The notes under the pieces: generated by a model
What the model saw: only the letters and a program-made list of their open reading frames with translations
Told to the model about the DNA's origin: nothing
Databases searched by the model: none
Source: Armatimonadota bacterium
GTDB taxonomy: Bacteria; Armatimonadota; HRBIN16
Reading direction: 5' to 3'
Assembly (NCBI GenBank): GCA_026003175.1
Contig: BPGT01000002.1
Location: forward strand, 434,001-498,000
DNA length: 64,000 nt
Part shown: positions 59,337 to 64,000 of the stretch, in pieces
How positions within the stretch are numbered: the stretch's first letter is position 1
Layout: every line of letters begins with the position of its first letter
Made by a program: the position numbers and the translations under genes

Positions 59337-61406
59337 ATGCGCTTTGCTTTTCTCACCGTTTTCGTCGGCTTGCTGCTGTTCGCCAGCGCTTGCTTTGCCG
59401 AGAAGGTGACGATTTATCGCGACGAGTGGGGCGTGCCCCATATCTATGCGCAAACCGAAGAGGGTGTTGCCTACGGACTGGGCTGGGCGCAGGCGGAAGA
59501 CCGCCTGGAGCAACTGCTGAAAAACTACCGCCTCGCCGCAGGCACGATGGCGGAGGTCTTCGGCGAGCAGTGGATAGAACACGACTGGCAACAGCGCTTC
59601 GTCGGGCACGAAGAGGTGAGTCGACGACGTTACCGCGAACTGCCTGCCAAAATCCGCTCTGTCATCGAAGCGTACCAGCAGGGCGTCAAGGACTACATGA
59701 AACGTCACCCAGAACAGGTCCCCGCCTGGGCGCCGAAGATAGAGCCCTGGCAGGTGGTCGCGCTGGGACGGTACATCATCTTCAACTGGCCTATGGGACG
59801 GGCAGTGGCAGAGCTACAACGGCGTGGTGAAGTCAACTTGCCCTTCAGCTCCAACGAATGGGCGGTACGACCGGAGCGCACCGTCGAAGGGTGTGCTATC
59901 TTGCTGATTGACCCGCATATCCCTTGGGACAACGAATTCCGCTTCTACGAATTCCGCGCGCACGGTGGGCAACTGCACGTGTCCGGCTTCGGTCCGCTGG
60001 GCGCACCTCTGCTGGGATTGGGACACAACCGCTACCTCGGCTGGGCGGCGACGACCGGCGGTCCCGACACCACCGACATCTACGTGGAAGAGGTCAACCC
60101 GAACAACCCGCTGCAGTATCGCTACGAAGGCAAATGGCGCAACATGACCGTGCGCAAGGTGCGCATCAACGTGGCAGGTAAGCCTCCGGTGGAACGCGAG
60201 ATACACTACACCCATCACGGTCCCATCATCCTGCGCGAGGGCAATCGGGCGTACGCGGTCGCTACCCCCTACATGAACGAGGTGGGCTTCGTGGTGCAGC
60301 TGTATCGCATGGCAACCGCCCGCAACCTCAGAGAGTTCCAGCAGGCGATGGCGATGAACCACTTCATGGAGCAAAACATCATGTACGCCGACGTAGAGGG
60401 CAACATCTTCTACGTGCGCACTGGTCGCGTGCCCATCCGTCCGAAGGGATACGACTTCAGCAAGCCGGTGCCTGGCAACACCCGCGCTACCGAGTGGCTG
60501 GGCATTCACCCGATGAAGGACCTGGTGCAGCTGCTGAACCCATCGCGCGGCTATATGCAAAACTGCAATATCGGTCCCGACAATATGCTGGTGGGGTCGC
60601 CGCTCACGGCGGATAAATATCCCGAATATATCTATGGCACTCGTCCCAACGAGAATAATTCGCGCGGCAGGCGAGCTGTGGAGCTGTTAGAGAACACCCC
60701 ACGCATGACGCTGAGCCAAGCGATAGCTATCGCACTGGACACGCACGCCGATATGGCGGAGCAGTGGAAGGAGGCGCTGGCGCAGGCAGCGGAGCGAAGC
60801 ACGGATAAAGAGGCAGTCACGAATCTGCAACCCGCTATCAGCCTGCTCAAGCGGTGGGATGGCTTTATGAACGCCGACAGCGCAGGCGCGACGCTGTTCC
60901 GCTTCTGGCGCGAAGCCATCAAGCGCTTTTCCCCGCCGATAGACCCTGAAGCGGTACGCACCCGTAAGCCGCTTACCGCCGAACAAGCGGATGCGTTGAT
61001 AAAAGCGCTGGCAGCAGCAGTGGAAGAGGTACAAAAACGCTACGGACGGCTGGAGGTTTCCTGGGGCGAGATACACCGCGTGCGTCGTGGCGGTAAATCG
61101 TGGCCCATCTCGGGTGGCGAAACGGGCGGTGGACAAACGCTACGTGCGGTCGGCTCGCGGATGGAGGCGGACAACATTTTCTATGGATACACTGGACAGA
61201 ACTGGACGCAGGTCGTGCTGTTCCGCAAAGGGGCGGTGGAGTCCTACAGTGCCAACCCTTACGGTCAAAGCGATCACCCAACCTCGCCGCACTATACCGA
61301 CCAGGCGGAGAAGCTGTTCAGCAAGAGCCGCCTGAAGCCCACGTGGTTCGAGCGCGAGTGGCTGGAGGGGCACATCGAGTCTTCCACAGTGCTGGAGTGG
61401 CGTTAG
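59337..61406 (+). CDS. Penicillin-acylase-family Ntn hydrolase
   Basis: The 689-residue exported enzyme is made as one chain and self-cleaved. It has a signal peptide (MRFAFLTVFVGLLLFASACF). The alpha part has TIYRDEWGVPHIYAQTEEGV and GLGWAQAEDRLEQL. The beta part begins at Ser 172 in LPFSSNEWAV, the nucleophile; the GGxDTTD stretch (GGPDTTDIYVEEV) follows. The family cleaves amides such as beta-lactam side chains or acyl-homoserine lactones; the true substrate is unknown. It starts 20 bases after csx1 with GGAGGAGG, so it could be read from the cmr operon. Confidence 0.9.
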   Translation: MRFAFLTVFVGLLLFASACFAEKVTIYRDEWGVPHIYAQTEEGVAYGLGWAQAEDRLEQLLKNYRLAAGTMAEVFGEQWIEHDWQQRFVGHEEVSRRRYRELPAKIRSVIEAYQQGVKDYMKRHPEQVPAWAPKIEPWQVVALGRYIIFNWPMGRAVAELQRRGEVNLPFSSNEWAVRPERTVEGCAILLIDPHIPWDNEFRFYEFRAHGGQLHVSGFGPLGAPLLGLGHNRYLGWAATTGGPDTTDIYVEEVNPNNPLQYRYEGKWRNMTVRKVRINVAGKPPVEREIHYTHHGPIILREGNRAYAVATPYMNEVGFVVQLYRMATARNLREFQQAMAMNHFMEQNIMYADVEGNIFYVRTGRVPIRPKGYDFSKPVPGNTRATEWLGIHPMKDLVQLLNPSRGYMQNCNIGPDNMLVGSPLTADKYPEYIYGTRPNENNSRGRRAVELLENTPRMTLSQAIAIALDTHADMAEQWKEALAQAAERSTDKEAVTNLQPAISLLKRWDGFMNADSAGATLFRFWREAIKRFSPPIDPEAVRTRKPLTAEQADALIKALAAAVEEVQKRYGRLEVSWGEIHRVRRGGKSWPISGGETGGGQTLRAVGSRMEADNIFYGYTGQNWTQVVLFRKGAVESYSANPYGQSDHPTSPHYTDQAEKLFSKSRLKPTWFEREWLEGHIESSTVLEWR

Positions 61407-61534
61407 GCTGGGCTCGCTTGTGTCATACGGCGATACTGGCTTAATGCACCATGTCGGTGATGCTCTCTTTGTGATGTATCGCCTGCGCTGAAGCGACTGG
61501 GCGAGTTATTCGTAGGCAAGTTGCGTGGATAGGT

Positions 61535-62197
61535 TTACAGAGACAGCCTTTCGTGAGCCTGTCGCAGGCGTTGCCGAAAGTCACGGATCGCCTGCCGGGC
61601 ATCCTCTGCCTCATCGCCCAGCGTGGGGTCCGGCGTAAAGGGCTTGGACCGCGCAAGCATCTTATCGAAGGTAGATGCGGTGTCCGGTTGCTCGGTCAGG
61701 TCCATGAGCAGGTTCACCTGCTGTGCGGAGGAGCCTATCAGCAGGGTTCTGCCTCGCACGGTGATGAGATGCACCGCGCCTGCCCCCAGAAAGCGCGTGT
61801 CCAGCACGGTGATGGTTCCTTCGTTCTGAGGGGGTGTAAGGCGGGTGAGCCACTGCGCAACCTGTCCCTTGCTGCCGCCGTTCAGAGCGCGTGGCAGTCC
61901 CCACTTGATAAGAGCCAGCGCGACCATCAGCCCAATTAGCCACCGCCATGCTTGGCTTGCGGGAGAGCCGACCGGCTCAGGCAGGGTTTCGCGCCGGAGG
62001 GCATCCCAGCCCTCACGAGAGCTCTGCACTGATCTGTTATCCTGCAGTGCCGCCGGTGTCGTGGGCACGGGCGGCGAGGGGCGATGCAGACTAGGAGCGC
62101 CGGAGGCTGGCGGCGAGAAGGCGGACGTGGGCGGTGAAGCCGTTGCCTGCATCGCCGCCAGCGCGCAGAGCATGAACACGAAAGCAGCCTTCCTCAT
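61535..62197 (-). CDS. fliO: Flagellar biosynthesis protein FliO
   Basis: The 220-residue protein has a signal peptide-like start (AAFVFMLCALAAMQATA), a Pro-rich linker and one membrane helix (WRWLIGLMVALALIKWGLP). A cytoplasmic FliO domain follows (GTITVLDTRFLGAGAVHLIT and LLIGSSAQQVNLL). FliO helps assemble FliP in the flagellar export gate. It is the last gene of the leftward run fliM-fliN/Y-fliO, with ATGA overlap to fliN/Y. The 39 bases just after the helix codons match a segment upstream of cmr1. fliP is not in the next bases. Confidence 0.85.
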   Translation of the reverse strand: MRKAAFVFMLCALAAMQATASPPTSAFSPPASGAPSLHRPSPPVPTTPAALQDNRSVQSSREGWDALRRETLPEPVGSPASQAWRWLIGLMVALALIKWGLPRALNGGSKGQVAQWLTRLTPPQNEGTITVLDTRFLGAGAVHLITVRGRTLLIGSSAQQVNLLMDLTEQPDTASTFDKMLARSKPFTPDPTLGDEAEDARQAIRDFRQRLRQAHERLSL

Positions 62198-63162
62198 GCT
62201 ACCGCTCTCCGGCTAATCTCCACCAACTGCTCCTGCGGATTGATAATCTCCGTGATGCGGATACCGAAGTTATCCTCGATAACCACCACCTCCCCGCGTG
62301 CCATGATGCGTCCGTTCACCAGCACATCCACCGGCTCGCCTGCCACACGATCCAGCTCCACAATCGAGCCGATGGTCAGTTCCAGTACGTCCTTGATAAA
62401 CATCCGCTTCCGCCCCAGTTCGACGGTAAGCTCTAGGGGAACGTCCAGTATCAGCTCGATGCCCGTGGGCAGAGGTTGCGAAGCCGCCTGCGCCAGCGGA
62501 ACAAACGGCTGAGCGGAAGCCTCTACAGCATCCATCGTCTGGAAAGGACTTCCTGTAACGGAATCGGTTTCATCCTGCTCAGACGAAGCCTTCGACTCTT
62601 CTCCTGCCAGCCACAAGCCGAACCGCTCGTCGCCTATCACCGTCAATGCACCGATAGGATTGCTGTCCACATGCAATACCGCATCCATGCGCACGAGGTT
62701 GTCCTGAGTAAGCCATTCTATAGGGGATTGAAGAGTATCGTAATGAGCCTCGACCTGCAGTACGTTGCACTCCACACCGTTGATGTTGACTATCGCCTGT
62801 GCCAGTCCGGTTGCGATAACGAACAGCACCTGTTGCAGCACCTGCAATGTACCTTCGTCAATCTCCCCAGGCGGATTAGAACCGTCGCCTCCTGCGGCGA
62901 TATCCGCCAGCGTCGCCGCCGAGGCAGTCTCCAGCGCGATAATCAGGGTGTAGGCGGTTGTGGTTTGAAGGGTGGCTATTCCGTAAACGCGCTTGCCGGC
63001 GAAGGTGTTCTCCAGCTCAGAAAGGGGCAGCAGGGTCACAAGGGGAGACGAAAGATTCGCTTGCCGGTTGATAGCCTCCGACAGGGAGACCGATACGGTG
63101 CCCCACAGGCTTTCCTGTTTGGCAGTGATGGTATTAATATGGTCAAAGTTCAATGATGCCAT
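62194..63162 (-). CDS. fliN: Flagellar motor switch protein FliN/FliY
   Basis: The 322-residue protein ends in a SpoA/FliN domain (ILDVPLELTVELGRKRMFIK, then LTIGSIVELDRVAGEPVDVL and VLVNGRIMARGEVVVIEDNF). It lies in the C-ring and binds CheY-related signals and the export ATPase. The N-terminal 190 residues resemble a CheC/FliY-like domain. The linker is acidic and variable. This long form fits FliY rather than the short FliN. It overlaps fliO and follows fliM by 16 bases. Confidence 0.85.
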   Translation of the reverse strand: MASLNFDHINTITAKQESLWGTVSVSLSEAINRQANLSSPLVTLLPLSELENTFAGKRVYGIATLQTTTAYTLIIALETASAATLADIAAGGDGSNPPGEIDEGTLQVLQQVLFVIATGLAQAIVNINGVECNVLQVEAHYDTLQSPIEWLTQDNLVRMDAVLHVDSNPIGALTVIGDERFGLWLAGEESKASSEQDETDSVTGSPFQTMDAVEASAQPFVPLAQAASQPLPTGIELILDVPLELTVELGRKRMFIKDVLELTIGSIVELDRVAGEPVDVLVNGRIMARGEVVVIEDNFGIRITEIINPQEQLVEISRRAVA

Positions 63163-63178
63163 CGGCTACAACCCCTCC

Positions 63179-64000
63179 TCACGTAGATGATGGCGATGGA
63201 TTCGGCTTCGTAAGCGGTTTGTTGGCGACAATACTCTCTATCTGCACGACCACCTGCTTGCCACGCAGCCCGGGTCGTGCCCGGAATTTCACCCTGTTAC
63301 CCACCATAATATCAATGGGCTCACTGGTGCGACGGGTCAACAGGATGACGTCACCTTCCTTCAGGTCCAGTATCTGGCGCAACGTCAGGCGGGTGCTGCC
63401 AAGCACCGCTACGAGCGGCACCCGAGTGTGCTGAATCTGTTGGGCGATGATCACGGCGTGCTGCGAAGGCGCACGTTTGCTACCGGAGAACCAGCGTTGC
63501 GCGCTGAGCTTGGACAGGATAGGCTTGAGCAACAGGTAAGGGATACACAGGCTCATTGCTCCATGCGTTTCACCCACACGGATTTCAAACAGAATGGAGA
63601 CCACGATATCGTTTGGCGGCACAATCTGCACGAACTGCGCGCTGGTCTCCATGCCCTCGCGGATGGGGGTGAAGCTGACGATACCTTCCCATGCCGTGCG
63701 TAGCGCGCCCAGAGCGCGGTCCACCACGTTCTCCACCAGCGGTCGCTCGATATCGGTCAACGCAGGTTGGGGACGTTTGACTACTGTGCCCGGACCGCCC
63801 AGCAGACGGTCTATCATGCTGATCACTATATCGAACTCTATCTCCAACAGCGCCTGTCCGGACAGCGGCTGCATACTGAAGATGTTGATCAGGCTGCTGG
63901 TGATAGCGCGGATATATTCGTCGTAGGGGATCTGCTCTACCGAGATGAGGTCTATGTGCACCGGTGCGCGCAGGTAGGCGGAGAGAGTGGAGGAGAACAG
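63179..64000 (-). CDS. fliM: Flagellar motor switch protein FliM (5' end outside window)
   Basis: The frame is open to the window edge, so the true start is beyond it. The visible part, 273 residues, begins LFSSTLSAYLRAPVHIDLIS, a typical FliM segment. It continues with the CheC-like middle (EIEFDIVISMIDRLLGGPG) and ends in the SpoA-like domain (RLTLRQILDLKEGDVILLTR). FliM forms the C-ring and binds phospho-CheY by its N-terminus, which is missing here. Its internal GTG near 63961 is not a likely start. Confidence 0.88.
   Translation of the reverse strand: MFSSTLSAYLRAPVHIDLISVEQIPYDEYIRAITSSLINIFSMQPLSGQALLEIEFDIVISMIDRLLGGPGTVVKRPQPALTDIERPLVENVVDRALGALRTAWEGIVSFTPIREGMETSAQFVQIVPPNDIVVSILFEIRVGETHGAMSLCIPYLLLKPILSKLSAQRWFSGSKRAPSQHAVIIAQQIQHTRVPLVAVLGSTRLTLRQILDLKEGDVILLTRRTSEPIDIMVGNRVKFRARPGLRGKQVVVQIESIVANKPLTKPNPSPSST

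Overview
The window looks like a chromosome segment of a GC-rich, Gram-negative-type (diderm) bacterium, most likely an Armatimonadota. This is inferred from the mix of genes: very short pseudopilins with a long N-terminal helix, secreted proteins ending in a dockerin-like double EF-hand module, Uma2 nucleases, DUF6785 and DUF5693 membrane proteins, UroD-like paralogues, a large outer-membrane beta-barrel, and flagellar genes. No rRNA or other marker is present to prove it.

Layout. 0-2.6 kb: secreted beta-helix/dockerin-like protein, frame broken. 2.7-6.3 kb: sugar-kinase operon (PfkB-type kinase, 6-phosphofructokinase, 1-phosphofructokinase-like kinase, family-5 uracil-DNA glycosylase). 6.4-8 kb: Uma2 nuclease and an MntA/HepT toxin-antitoxin pair with an amber codon in hepT. 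8-12.8 kb: secreted alpha/beta hydrolase and two tandem UroD-like proteins. 12.8-16.8 kb: NAD synthase operon, murB, tRNA-Ser(CGA). 17-20.4 kb: two secreted surface proteins separated by tandem palindromic repeats. 20.4-25.6 kb: glycosyltransferase, TIM-barrel protein, Gfo/Idh oxidoreductase, carbonic-anhydrase-like protein, UroD-like protein. 25.8-32.7 kb: DNA methyltransferase, two membrane proteins, and a cobalt/nickel ECF transporter with CbiM and CbiQ fused. 32.7-35 kb: decayed VapBC-type pairs. 35.5-39.7 kb: type IV pilus-like pseudopilin operon. 39.9-47.5 kb: rhomboid protease, Uma2, DUF5693/CsaB, large beta-barrel. 47.6-59.3 kb: a 38-repeat CRISPR array, a repeat-rich gap, then a type III-B cmr1-6 operon with a CARF-HEPN (Csx1/TM1812-type) nuclease. 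59.3-64 kb: penicillin-acylase-like hydrolase and fliM-fliN/Y-fliO.

The most unusual signal is just upstream of cmr1. A stand-alone 37-nt CRISPR-like repeat, different from the array repeat but sharing its last ten bases, ends one base before the cmr1 ribosome-binding site. Directly 5' of it lies a 39-nt segment matching the fliO gene of this same window at 37 of 39 positions (29 consecutive). A rightward transcript of this segment would be antisense to fliO mRNA. This could be a repurposed crRNA-like regulator linking the RNA-targeting CRISPR system to flagellar expression, or the remnant of a self-targeting mini-array. No cas1, cas2 or cas6 is present here.

Five genes have broken reading frames (beta-helix protein, hepT, vapC, the DUF5693 gene, cmr6) and a sixth locus holds a vapC remnant. 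Several breaks lie in short homopolymers or dinucleotide runs, so some may be assembly errors and should be checked against reads before being read as biology.
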